Origin: JBDXHU01 sp039989475 | GTDB lineage: Bacteria; Pseudomonadota; Gammaproteobacteria; Pseudomonadales; Halieaceae | NCBI GenBank assembly: GCA_039989475.1 | Contig: JBDXHU010000002.1 | Span: forward strand, 124,001-188,000 | DNA: 64,000 nt | Reading direction: 5' to 3' | Part shown: piece after piece, positions 24,285 to 34,100 of the stretch | How the letters are laid out: the number at the start of each line of letters is the position of its first letter | How positions within the stretch are numbered: position 1 is the first letter of the stretch | The notes under the pieces: model-generated | The model's database searches: none | The model's input: the letters and a program-made list of their open reading frames with translations, nothing else | Told to the model about the DNA's origin: nothing | Position numbers and translations under genes: made by a program

Positions 24285-26138
24285 ATGGGGCAGGTATCCC
24301 CCGCAGTTGCCAGCCGGCGCGTATCTCCCGGGCGCCTCGCCTGGTACCGACAACGCATCCTGGATGGCGATATTGGTGCCACCGTAAGCAGTTGGCTCGA
24401 TATTCACTGTGGAATGATCAGCGGCATGACCCATGGTGATGTTTTCTGGGTTGACCGTCAGGCGGGCGGGGCAGAACAGGTCGCTTCCTGGCCTCCTGTC
24501 GCCGTCGATTCCTGCGCATCTGAAGCGATGGTTCTGGATGTAGCCCGCAATGGAAGGCGGCAACTGGAGCATGAAAGTGCGGGACCCGACTCCCTGGCGT
24601 TGGATCGGCTGTATTGGCTGCTTCCTGTAGCGCATGGAGGCAGTGGCGTGCTTGTAACGGTACTGGAGATGGCCAGCAGGCCAGACACGGAGCGAGTGGC
24701 GGTTCTAAATATCCTGGAGTGGGGCGCTGAGTGGCTGAACTTCAGCCTTGGGGGTGCCAGGGAGGCCGAGTCAGCCGGACTATCGGCGGTATTTCGAATG
24801 GCGGCCGCTTGCCTGGACCAGGACAGCTCTCAGGCCATGGAGATGTCCCTGGTTAGTGAACTGGCCGCCCATCTTAACTGTCAGCGGGTCAGTCTGGGTC
24901 TGCGCAAGGGTAAACAGACCCAGGTACAGGTCCTGTCTCACAGCGCCCGCTTTGAACAACGGTCTAATTTGATTCGCATGATAGCCCTGGCAATGGATGA
25001 AGCAATTGATCAGGACCGGACCATTTTGTTCACCCCTCAACACCGGGAAAACACGGTTATTGTGCGTGCCCACAGCGAATTGGCTGGCCAGATGGACAAG
25101 GCCAGCGTACTGACCTTGCCGTTTACACATCATGGTGAGGTGATTGGTGCTCTAACTCTGGAATGCAACCGTGAGGCAGCGTTTCCCGCCGCAACGCAAC
25201 ATGAGATAGAGCAACTGTTGGCGGTGCTCGCGCCGGTGATTGTGCTGAAGCAGCATGATGAGCAATCACTGCCGGGTAAAGTGCTGCGCTCCCTTGGTCT
25301 GGGCGCTGTATCGCTATTCGGGCCGGGACACATCAAGTTCAAACTGTCAGTTCTGGCCAGCTTGCTATTGGCCGGGTTCTTCCTGATTGCCGAAGGTAGC
25401 TGGCGTATTGCGGCACCGGCGGTGATCGAAGGCAGTGTGCAGCGCACCGTGGCAGCGCCGATTGATGGTTACATATCACAGGCGCTGGCCAGGGCCGGGG
25501 ATATCGTGGAAAAGGGTGGGGAATTAGGCGCGCTTGATGACCGTGAATTGAAGCTGGAACGTTTGAAGTGGGCGACGTTGCGACAACAAATGGTCCACGA
25601 ATCACGAGAAGCGATGGCGCAGCGAAATTTGTCGGAAGTTAACATAATCAGTGCGCGCATTAAGCAGGCTGACGCCGAACTGTCGCTTCTCGACGAGCAA
25701 TTAGCCAGGATCAGGTTGCTGTCTCCCCTGGATGGCGTAGTCATAGAAGGCGATCTAAGCCAGATGCTGGGAACACCAGTTGCGCGTGGCGATGTGCTTT
25801 TTAAGGTGGCACCGCTGGATGACTACAGAATCGTAATGTTAGTCGACGAAAAAGACATAGCGCCTATTGCCCCGGGCCAGGCCGGTAGCTTGATTCTCAC
25901 CAGCATGCCGAACGAGCCATTGGATCTGGAGATTACGAGAATCACATCGGTATCTACTGCCCAGGAGGGCGGCAATTTTTTCCAGGTGGAGGCAATTCTT
26001 GCCGGCAGCCGTTCTTCATTGCGACCTGGCATGGAAGGGGTGGCGAAGATTGAAATAGGTAATCGCAGATTGATCTCGATCTGGACGCGGGATCTCGCTA
26101 ATTGGTTGCGCCTGCAAATCTGGACGTGGTGGCGCTGA
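24285..26138 (+). CDS. GAF-like / HlyD-type membrane-fusion hybrid protein (export operon gene 1)
   Basis: A 617-residue protein. Residues 1-345 are cytoplasmic, with a GAF-like sensor region at about 170-335 (LAAHLNCQRVSLGLRKGK and ASVLTLPFTHHGEVIGALTLE). One membrane helix is at about 354-372. The periplasmic part (about 385-610) is an HlyD-type barrel-sandwich hybrid split by a coiled coil (GSVQRTVAAPIDGYISQ, LARAGDIVEKGGELGALDD, RIRLLSPLDGVVIEGD) and a beta-barrel. Membrane-fusion proteins normally link an inner-membrane pump to an outer-membrane channel; a GAF-like front end is unusual. It heads a tightly packed operon (gaps of 10, -1 and 4 bases). AAGGTAAGG precedes ATG 24285. Confidence 0.88.
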   Translation: MGQVSPAVASRRVSPGRLAWYRQRILDGDIGATVSSWLDIHCGMISGMTHGDVFWVDRQAGGAEQVASWPPVAVDSCASEAMVLDVARNGRRQLEHESAGPDSLALDRLYWLLPVAHGGSGVLVTVLEMASRPDTERVAVLNILEWGAEWLNFSLGGAREAESAGLSAVFRMAAACLDQDSSQAMEMSLVSELAAHLNCQRVSLGLRKGKQTQVQVLSHSARFEQRSNLIRMIALAMDEAIDQDRTILFTPQHRENTVIVRAHSELAGQMDKASVLTLPFTHHGEVIGALTLECNREAAFPAATQHEIEQLLAVLAPVIVLKQHDEQSLPGKVLRSLGLGAVSLFGPGHIKFKLSVLASLLLAGFFLIAEGSWRIAAPAVIEGSVQRTVAAPIDGYISQALARAGDIVEKGGELGALDDRELKLERLKWATLRQQMVHESREAMAQRNLSEVNIISARIKQADAELSLLDEQLARIRLLSPLDGVVIEGDLSQMLGTPVARGDVLFKVAPLDDYRIVMLVDEKDIAPIAPGQAGSLILTSMPNEPLDLEITRITSVSTAQEGGNFFQVEAILAGSRSSLRPGMEGVAKIEIGNRRLISIWTRDLANWLRLQIWTWWR

Positions 26139-26148
26139 GCGGTGAATC

Positions 26149-28299
26149 GTGGATAAGCCAATTTTCAGTGAGCACTGGTATCGGATCGCGGGTCTGCGGC
26201 CACGACTGCGTGCCCATGTCAGGCTTCACCGGCACGAATACCGCGACCATGTATGGTACCTGTTACAGGATCACTCCAGCTCCCGCTATCATCGATTCAA
26301 TACAGTTGCCTATCAGGTTATCGGTTTAATGGACGGTGAGCGCACCGTCGAGAGGATTTGGCAGGATGTGAATACATTGCTGGGTGATGAGGCGCCAGTA
26401 CAGGATGAGATGATCAACCTCTTGGGCCAATTGCACCGCGTAGATGCGATCCAGGCGGAGGTGCTTCCTGACGTTGAGGAGTTGTTGCAGCGCAGTGAGG
26501 ACTATCAGGACAGGAAGAAGACAACTGCGCGAATCAAGAATCCCCTGTCAATCAGATTACCCCTGGTCGATCCCGATAGATTTCTCAGTCGCACCTCGCC
26601 GGCGGTCCAAATACTATTCTCGACTGGCTTTTTCTGGATTTGGTCCTTGCTTGTTGGGGGGGCTGTCATTCTGGCGGCCGTCAATTGGGATAAGCTTGTT
26701 GAGTCAGCTACCTATCATGCGCTTGATCCGTTCAACCTGGCACTCATCTTCTTCACCTATCCAGTGGTCAAACTGTTTCATGAATTAGGCCATGCCTATG
26801 CAGCCAAGCTGGAGGGTGGGGAAGTCCATGAAATGGGCGTCATTTTCCTGGTATTCATCCCCATTCCCTACGTTGACGCCTCGGCGGCAACGGTGTTCAG
26901 TGAGCGCAGAAAACGTATGCTGGTGGGCGCCGCCGGCATAATGGTCGAGTTGTGCCTGGCGGCCCTGGCATTTGTGTTGTGGCTGAATGTCGAAAATGGA
27001 ATAGTCAGCAGCCTGTGCTTCTCCATCATGCTCATCGGTGGTATATCGACACTGTTTTTCAATGGCAATCCTCTACTGCGGTTTGATGGTTACTACATTC
27101 TCTCCGATGCACTGGCTATTCCGAATCTTGCCCAGCGATCCAACCAATACCTGGCCTACCTGATTCAAAGATATGCCTTTGGGATGGAGCAGGCCCAGTC
27201 GCCGGTAACGGCCAGGGGCGAATCGCTCTGGTTTTTGTTTTATGCGATCGCTTCCTTTGCTTATCGAATGATCATCATGATGGTGATTTGTCTTTTTCTC
27301 CTCGAAGAACTATTCATCGCTGGCGCCCTTCTCGCGCTCTGGGTAGTACTCAGCCAGTTGGTGTTTCCCGTGGCGAGGCAGCTGACCTTTGTGCTCGTAG
27401 GGCCACAACTACGTCGCCAGCGTACCCAGGCTGTACTGACGACACTTCTCATGCTCACAGTAATAACCTTATTGGCATTCTGGGTACCTGTTAACTCCCT
27501 GAGCCAGTTTGAGGGGGTGGTCCAGCCACCTGATGAGTCCCATCTTGTGGCCGAGACAGATGGCTTTATCGAGCAAGTACTCGCCAGGCCTGGCGCCGGT
27601 GTAATGGCGGGCCAGCCGCTGATTCAGTTACAGAACATTGATCACCAGGGTGAGATGGCGGTAATCCAGGCGCGAATGGATGAGCTTCTCGCCAAGCTCA
27701 ACGCTGCGCGTGTCAATGACCAGGTGCAGGCGAAATTGATACGAGATGAAATAGCGGCACTTCAGGTGCATGCCGAGCGTACGCGGAGCAAGCTCGAATC
27801 AATGCTGATACGCAGTCCCATCGACGGGTTCTTTATTCTGTCGGGAGCTGATGACCTGCCCGGTCAATATGTGCGGAAGGGATCAGTTCTGGGTTATGTG
27901 GTGAATGCGGAATTAGCCACCGCGCGGGTGGTGGTAACCCAGGATGATCTCAATCGTCTCAGCGAGCGCATTGATGCTATCGACGTGCGTCTGGCGAGCC
28001 GAATAGACAAGGAGCTTGTGGGCACGCTGATTCGCGAGGTACCCCAGGCACGCAACCAGTTACCCAGCAGGGTGTTGAGCGTAGACGGAGGCGGTAAGTT
28101 CGTACCTGACCCGGTCGGGCGCTACGCGTTGTCCACACGAGAGCGACTATTTGAATTTGAGATTGAGTTGCCACTGAGCATAGAGATGGCCAGGATTGGC
28201 ACGCGAGTTTACGTTCGCTTCGATCACGGTGCGGAGACGCTGGCTCGTCAGTTCCAACGGCGCCTCCGGCAATTGTTTTTACGGCGCTTAGGCACGTGA
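26149..28299 (+). CDS. PqqD-like / M50 site-2 protease / HlyD-type fusion protein (export operon gene 2)
   Basis: A 716-residue protein. Residues about 18-95 resemble PqqD-like peptide-binding chaperone domains (RHEYRDHVWYLLQDHSS and YQVIGLMDGERTVERIWQDV). The membrane core (about 150-450) is an M50 site-2-protease domain with zinc motif HELGH (211-215) and the second-half motif NPLLRFDGYY (D313). The C-terminal part (about 455-700) is an HlyD-type barrel-sandwich (VAETDGFIEQVLARPGAGV and MLIRSPIDGFFIL). Start GTG 26149. The layout resembles the 'peptide zinc metalloprotease' family next to exported-peptide systems. In this operon it could hold, cut or guide an exported substrate across the inner membrane (inference). 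Confidence 0.9.
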   Translation: MDKPIFSEHWYRIAGLRPRLRAHVRLHRHEYRDHVWYLLQDHSSSRYHRFNTVAYQVIGLMDGERTVERIWQDVNTLLGDEAPVQDEMINLLGQLHRVDAIQAEVLPDVEELLQRSEDYQDRKKTTARIKNPLSIRLPLVDPDRFLSRTSPAVQILFSTGFFWIWSLLVGGAVILAAVNWDKLVESATYHALDPFNLALIFFTYPVVKLFHELGHAYAAKLEGGEVHEMGVIFLVFIPIPYVDASAATVFSERRKRMLVGAAGIMVELCLAALAFVLWLNVENGIVSSLCFSIMLIGGISTLFFNGNPLLRFDGYYILSDALAIPNLAQRSNQYLAYLIQRYAFGMEQAQSPVTARGESLWFLFYAIASFAYRMIIMMVICLFLLEELFIAGALLALWVVLSQLVFPVARQLTFVLVGPQLRRQRTQAVLTTLLMLTVITLLAFWVPVNSLSQFEGVVQPPDESHLVAETDGFIEQVLARPGAGVMAGQPLIQLQNIDHQGEMAVIQARMDELLAKLNAARVNDQVQAKLIRDEIAALQVHAERTRSKLESMLIRSPIDGFFILSGADDLPGQYVRKGSVLGYVVNAELATARVVVTQDDLNRLSERIDAIDVRLASRIDKELVGTLIREVPQARNQLPSRVLSVDGGGKFVPDPVGRYALSTRERLFEFEIELPLSIEMARIGTRVYVRFDHGAETLARQFQRRLRQLFLRRLGT

Positions 28300-30281
28300 T
28301 GGGCAGCGGCGCACTTCTACGTCCTGGTAGCCGGCTCGGGGTTTATCCGCAGCGGCTGGAAACGGAGTTGAGTCCGCTGGAGCGTATTGTTGGTGAGCTA
28401 TTGAATCGTGTGGGGAGAATAGGCTCCTGGCGCAGGTACAGACTCGCTGATGTTGTTAGGCGTATCAATCAGGCTGATGCGGGCCTGGAGGAAATGGATG
28501 ACGCCTCTCTTAAACAGAAGCTGGAAGAACTTCGTTATAGTTTACTGCGTGATGGTATTAAGCCAGATCTGGTTTATTCAACGTTTGCTTTGATCAGGCA
28601 GTACGCAAAGCGGGTGTTGGGGATGACCTATTATGATGTTCAGCTGTTCGGTGGGTGGGTCATTGTCAATGGCAACATGGCGGAGATGGCCACCGGAGAA
28701 GGCAAGACTTTTACCTGCACGCTGGCAGCTGCGACGGCCGCCCTGGCGGGCGTCCCCGTCCATGTAATTACCACCAATGAATATCTGGCGCTACGCGATG
28801 CCGAGGAAATGGGGCGACTCTATGAAGCGCTTGGGCTTAGCGTCGCCGTGGTGCTGGAGACAATGAGCACGTCGAAAAAGCGTGAGGCCTATCTCGCTGA
28901 TATCGTGTACTGCACTAACAAGCAAATTGCTTTCGATTATTTGCGTGATCGGCTCATGTCGCGAAATCAGTCGGGACGGCTTTCACTGCAGTTCGGCGAT
29001 GCCTATCAGTCTGACCAGTTGGTGCTGCGCGGCCTTTGCTTCGCTATTCTGGACGAGGCGGACAGTGTGTTAATCGATGAAGCACGAACCCCACTAATTC
29101 TCTCCAGGATGCACGAAGACGAGGAACGCAGAAGCGTCTATGAGCAGGCATTGGAATTTGCGGAAGCAATGGAGGAGGGACGTCATTTTCGCCTGGACCA
29201 CAGGGAGCAAAGCTTGTGCCTGACAGATGAAGCCCGCGATTGGTTGTCGAATCAGGGGGCGGCTCTTGAAGGTGTATGGTGCGGCGCCAGACACCGCGAG
29301 CAGTTGATCAGGCAGGCTTTGAGTGCGCTGCATTTCTTCGAGAAGGATTATCACTACCTGGTCCGTAACGCCAAAGTTGAAATTATCGACCGCAGTACCG
29401 GCAGAGTCATGGCAGATCGATCCTGGCAGCAGGGATTGCATCAGCTGGTCGAACTCAAGGAAGGCTGCCCGATGACTGGCCAGCGGGAGACGCTTGCGTC
29501 GATTGCCTACCAGCGCTTTTTCCGTCGCTACCTGCGCCTGGCCGGAATGAGCGGCACATTGCAGCAGGTCAGAGGTGAAATGCGTTCGGTCTACGGTCAG
29601 CACGTTATTCCTGTTCCCAGACATCGTCCCTGTCTGAGGCGCGATCTGGGTTGTGTATTGCACGGGCGTTCACAGGATAAGTGGCTCGCAGTGTTCAAGC
29701 TGATACTGGAGATGCATAAGACCGGGCAGCCTGTGTTGGTGGGCACCTGCTCTGTACGTGATTCGGAGCTGCTGGGTAAGTTGCTCAACAGGCGCAAGTT
29801 GGCTTACCGTATCCTCAATGCGCGCCAGGACAAGGAGGAGGCTGAAATAGTTGCGACCGCGGGCCAGCACGGGCAGATTACCCTGGCGACCAATATGGCC
29901 GGGCGGGGAACAGATATCAAACTGGGTCCGGGAGTCGAGGAGCTAGGCGGATTGCATGTTATTTGTACAGAATGCAACGAGGAGCACCGCGTGGATCAAC
30001 AACTTTACGGGCGCAGTGCTCGCCAGGGAAATCCTGGTAGCTACCAACGCGTGCTCTCGCTGAATGATCTGATAATACAAAATACTTATCCATCGTGGTT
30101 ACTGCGTCTGTTGGGGCGCTACACGATTGGTGGTAGGTCATTGCCCGACCGGCTGGCCCGATGCCTCATATGGCTGCCACAGCGAATCTGCAATAAGCGA
30201 TATCGCCTGCAGCGGCGCGAAGTGGCGCGAATGGATGAATCTTTAGGTAAAACCCTGGCCTATTCAGGCCGCGGGGAGTGA
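28299..30281 (+). CDS. Shortened SecA-like preprotein translocase ATPase (export operon gene 3)
   Basis: A 660-residue SecA paralogue; E. coli SecA has 901. Present: nucleotide-binding domain 1 with Walker A MATGEGKT (130-137) and DEAD box (252-255, ILDEADSVLIDEARTP), the preprotein cross-linking region (VEIIDRSTGRVMADRSWQQG), and domain 2 with TNMAGRGTDIKLG and GRSARQGNPG. After domain 2 only about 70 basic residues remain, so the long scaffold helix, the helical wing and the C-terminal zinc/SecB tail are missing. All catalytic motifs are intact. ATG 28299 overlaps the previous stop (TGATG); GTG 28296 is the alternative. It is probably a dedicated ATPase for the adjacent membrane proteins rather than the housekeeping SecA (inference). 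Confidence 0.92.
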   Translation: MGSGALLRPGSRLGVYPQRLETELSPLERIVGELLNRVGRIGSWRRYRLADVVRRINQADAGLEEMDDASLKQKLEELRYSLLRDGIKPDLVYSTFALIRQYAKRVLGMTYYDVQLFGGWVIVNGNMAEMATGEGKTFTCTLAAATAALAGVPVHVITTNEYLALRDAEEMGRLYEALGLSVAVVLETMSTSKKREAYLADIVYCTNKQIAFDYLRDRLMSRNQSGRLSLQFGDAYQSDQLVLRGLCFAILDEADSVLIDEARTPLILSRMHEDEERRSVYEQALEFAEAMEEGRHFRLDHREQSLCLTDEARDWLSNQGAALEGVWCGARHREQLIRQALSALHFFEKDYHYLVRNAKVEIIDRSTGRVMADRSWQQGLHQLVELKEGCPMTGQRETLASIAYQRFFRRYLRLAGMSGTLQQVRGEMRSVYGQHVIPVPRHRPCLRRDLGCVLHGRSQDKWLAVFKLILEMHKTGQPVLVGTCSVRDSELLGKLLNRRKLAYRILNARQDKEEAEIVATAGQHGQITLATNMAGRGTDIKLGPGVEELGGLHVICTECNEEHRVDQQLYGRSARQGNPGSYQRVLSLNDLIIQNTYPSWLLRLLGRYTIGGRSLPDRLARCLIWLPQRICNKRYRLQRREVARMDESLGKTLAYSGRGE

Positions 30282-30285
30282 GAAT

Positions 30286-31119
30286 ATGATCAGAGTCCTA
30301 CTTTTCGTACTGCGGCCGGTATTGATGAGCTGTGCCTGCTTTATTGCCGTAATCAATGTGTCCCGCGCAGCCGAATCGCTGGAGCTGGATTGCTTTATCC
30401 AGCCGGAGATGGTCATTGAGCTGAGCAGTCCTGTTGATGGCATCGTTGCCAATGTTGCCGTCGACAAAAGCGACAAGGTAGTGGTTGGCCAGGAGTTAGC
30501 CAGGCTGGAGTCCAGTGTCGAGCAGACCCAGGTGAATCTGGCGCGCCTGCGAGCGGAGATGGATGAGAACATCAAGGCGAAGCAAATCCAGAGAGATCTG
30601 ACAGCACAAAAAAAGAAACGCGTGGTGGAGCTATATCGAACAAAGTCCGTACCATTATTTGAAAAGGATGACGCGGAGGCTGAGGCCAGCCTGGCCGAGC
30701 TTGAGCTGATTCGCGCGAAGAATGACAAGAAGTTGGCGGAGCTCGATCTGGACAGAGCCCTGGCTGATCTGAACCTGCGTACCTTGTCCAGCCCTATCGA
30801 CGGCGTGGTAATGGACCGCTACGTGCATCCAGGTGAGTCGGTCAAGGACCGGCCCCTGCTAAAGCTGGCGAAGGTCGACCCAATGCGAGTGGAGATCATT
30901 GCGCCCAGCCACCTGTTCGGCCAGTTTCAACCGGGAATGGAGCTCGACGTTACGACAGAGTGGCCTACTCAATCCCACTACCGGGCGATCGTGAGCGTCG
31001 TGGACAGCGTTGTCGACGCTGCTAGCGGTAGCTTCGGTGTTCGCCTGAAGCTGCCGAATGCGGACAATTCCGTGGTCGGTGGGGTGAAGTGCAAGGCCGG
31101 CGTTAGCCTTTCGGAGTAG
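30286..31119 (+). CDS. Periplasmic HlyD/RND-type adaptor (export operon gene 4)
   Basis: A 277-residue adaptor with a signal peptide (MIRVLLFVLRPVLMSCACFI, probable cleavage after AA in SRAAES). Lipoyl-like halves are IELSSPVDGIVANVAV and RTLSSPIDGVVMDRY, separated by a long coiled coil (about 75-165); the C-terminal beta-barrel ends the protein. It starts four bases after the SecA-like stop with GGGGAG upstream, so it is the last gene of the operon. It is the third protein of the operon carrying an HlyD-type module. It may contact an outer-membrane channel encoded elsewhere. Confidence 0.9.
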   Translation: MIRVLLFVLRPVLMSCACFIAVINVSRAAESLELDCFIQPEMVIELSSPVDGIVANVAVDKSDKVVVGQELARLESSVEQTQVNLARLRAEMDENIKAKQIQRDLTAQKKKRVVELYRTKSVPLFEKDDAEAEASLAELELIRAKNDKKLAELDLDRALADLNLRTLSSPIDGVVMDRYVHPGESVKDRPLLKLAKVDPMRVEIIAPSHLFGQFQPGMELDVTTEWPTQSHYRAIVSVVDSVVDAASGSFGVRLKLPNADNSVVGGVKCKAGVSLSE

Positions 31120-31147
31120 TGATTAATCAGCGGCACACCTTATCCGC

Positions 31148-34100
31148 TTACTTGTACGCCACCTCGGCATAGTGCTGCTCCTCCAAGGGTTGTTCGAGCA
31201 GCTTGATCGCGTCTTTGGCAGGCACGGGTCTACTGAACAAATAGCCTTGCGCGGTGTCGCAGTTCATTGCCATCAACGCTTCCAGCTGGTTGGGCGTTTC
31301 TACACCCTCTGCGACGATCTTCAAATCCAGCGCCTTGGCCATGCTGATGATGGCGGTAATGATAGCGTGGTCATGTGAGTTGGTGTCAATGTCAGCCACA
31401 AAAGCACGGTCCACCTTCAGGCAGTCGATAGGCAGCGACCTTAAGTAACTCAGTGCTGAATAACCTGTCCCGAAATCATCTACCGAAATCTTCATACCAC
31501 GGGCTTGTAGTTGGGCTAAGGAATCCAGAGCGGTGTCCAGGTTCTCCATCAGGCAGCTCTCGGTGAGTTCTAGTTCCAGCCGATATGGCTCAACGCCTGT
31601 TTCTTCCAGAATCTCGCCGATGCGCTCCACCAGGTCAGGTTGAGAAAGTTGCACCGGGGAAAGGTTGACGGCTATAGATGGTTTGAAGTCACAGTGTCGT
31701 TCGAAAATTCGCAGTTGCTTGCAGGACTCCCTGAGCACCCACTCGCCGATGACATTGATCAGGCGTGTTTGCTCTGCGATATCTATGAATTCGCTTGGCG
31801 GCAGGATGCCCCTCTTCGGGTGCTGCCATCGCACCAGCGACTCGAAGCCGCAGATGAATCCTGCACGCAGATCGACCTTTGGCTGGTAGTAAACAACGAA
31901 TTCGTTGTTTTCAATTGCGTCTGAGAGTTGTGATTCAATGTGCAGCTGCTCCTTCGACATTTGATTAATGTCCTCGGAGAAGTACTCGACATTGTTGCTT
32001 CCTGGTAATTTTTCGGCGTAATAGCGGCTGACACTGGCCTTCTTGATCAATACCTTGGCGTTGGTCCCGTCCGTCGGATAAACGCCGATGCCAATGTTGC
32101 TGGAAATGTTGAACGCGTGGTCATTGATGTAGAATGGCTCGTGTAGCGCGTCGAAAATGCGTTTTACGATCCAGGTAATTGATTTGTTGTTCTTGGCCGC
32201 GCTCAAAAGGATGCCGAATTCCCCGTCATTGAGTTTGGATACAGCTGCTGGATCCTCTGCGTCAAACATTTGCGATACGCTATCGGTGGCACGCAATACA
32301 TGGTTCAGGCGCCTTGCGGTTTCAACCAGCATCTTTTCCGCATACTCGTGTCCGAGTGTGGCGTTAATGCGCCCCAGGTCATCAAGGCCCAGCGATAGTA
32401 CGGCGGCGACGCAGTGGGTGCGCTGTGCTCGCAGTAGCGCTTGCTCCACGCGGTCAGCGAACAATTCCCTGGTAGGCAGTTTGGTAAGCGAGTCGTGAGA
32501 AAAATATCGGTCCAACTGCTGGGCCTTCTCCTCGGTTACGCGCTCCAGTTCCTTGATCCGCTTCTGCAGTAATCCGTAGTCCGCTGCCGTGGATGCTTCG
32601 GTCACCTGATATGACAGGTCTTGCTCTGGTTGGGCTGGCTGTTCCGGCGTGCCAGGCTCTTCGATCGGTTCAACTCCAGCTTGATTATCTGCGGATTCAT
32701 CCCAGACCAGGACTTTATTGCGGCCGCTTTCCTTTGCCAGATACAGGGCCTTGTCCGCATTGTTGACAAGCTCATCCCCATTTTTGACGCCATCAGCAAG
32801 CGATGCGATACCAAAGCTTGCAGTGATATGCAGCGTTGAGGTGAAACGTCGCGGATCACCGCTCTTCACCGCCTTGCGCATGCGTTCGGCAACAGCGACG
32901 GCCTGTTCCACACCGGAGTTGTCCAGGATTACGCAAAATTCCTCTCCGCCGTAACGGGCCAGTAAATCGCACTTGCGGATATTAGCCTGTACGGTTTCGG
33001 CCATAAATTTGATGACCTTGTCACCCATGCTGTGGCCATAGTTATCGTTAACCCGCTTAAAGTGATCGATATCGATCATTATGCAGATAAGGTTGTTATC
33101 CTGGCTTTGTGCCTCGTTGAACAGTTCCTGGTATTTTTCACCGAACGCCCGTCGGTTCAGGCAGTTGGTAAGAGGATCGCGCGTAGCTAGGTACTCGAGC
33201 TCTTTAGTCTTCTGGTCCACCGCAGTTTTTGATTTTTTTAGCTCGATCAGTGTTTTGCTGAGTGCGACATTTTTCTTCTCCAGTTCTGTCAGGTCGTCAA
33301 AAGTTGCAATCACGCCTTTTAGCCGGTTGGCATCATCGCTGAGAGGGGTGCAATTAACCGCATATGACCGTTCGGCATCAGCCCGTGCGTGAATAGTTAG
33401 CTTACTGCCAGTAACCTCTTTGCCAGATCGAATTACACGGGACCAGGGCAGTTTTTCCTTAACGATATGATGGTCTTGCTGGTATGGGCTCCAGTTCAGA
33501 TCTGCCGCGTTCGTGCCGACCAGTTTTGAAGGATTAAGGGAGCTCCTGTTGGCGAACGCAGAGTTGGCGAGAACAATGTTTCCGTCCTCGTCCAGTATAA
33601 GCACACCTTCGGCCAGGGCATCGAATGCGGCTCGAACGCGCGGTGGAATTACGTTGCTTGGGTCTAGCTCGCGCATGGTCCGTTTCAGGAACAGCGAATA
33701 GAGCACGAATCCGGATATTGATAAAAAGGCCAGGAAAGTAATGAAATTGTTGTCAAAAATGCCCGGCAGCCAGGCTGCTTTGCCCTCAGCGAACTGAACC
33801 TCTACGGCACCCCAGCGCTCACTTCCCTTGAAGATTGGTACAGTGATGTGATTTCTGGTGAGCCGCTCATCCATGTCGCCTGACAGATTCCGCTCATGAG
33901 CCTGGGTCTCAATGTCCAAGCCTGAAGGTTGTGAACGGAACGCCGCTGATACTACATCCTCATTGCGATTCACCAGAGCTTCCAGGGTGGTGCGTATATG
34001 ACGTTCATCGCCACCAGTCGCGAGTGAAGAAAGTTGAATGGCTAGATTCTCGCTGAATTTCTTGCGATTCTCGATTTCCAGCTGACCGGCGTTCGGAATC

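Noticed and set aside
24285..31119. An ordinary type I (ABC/HlyD/TolC) secretion operon
   Set aside because: No ABC transporter ATPase or TolC-like protein is encoded here; the only ATPase is SecA-like.
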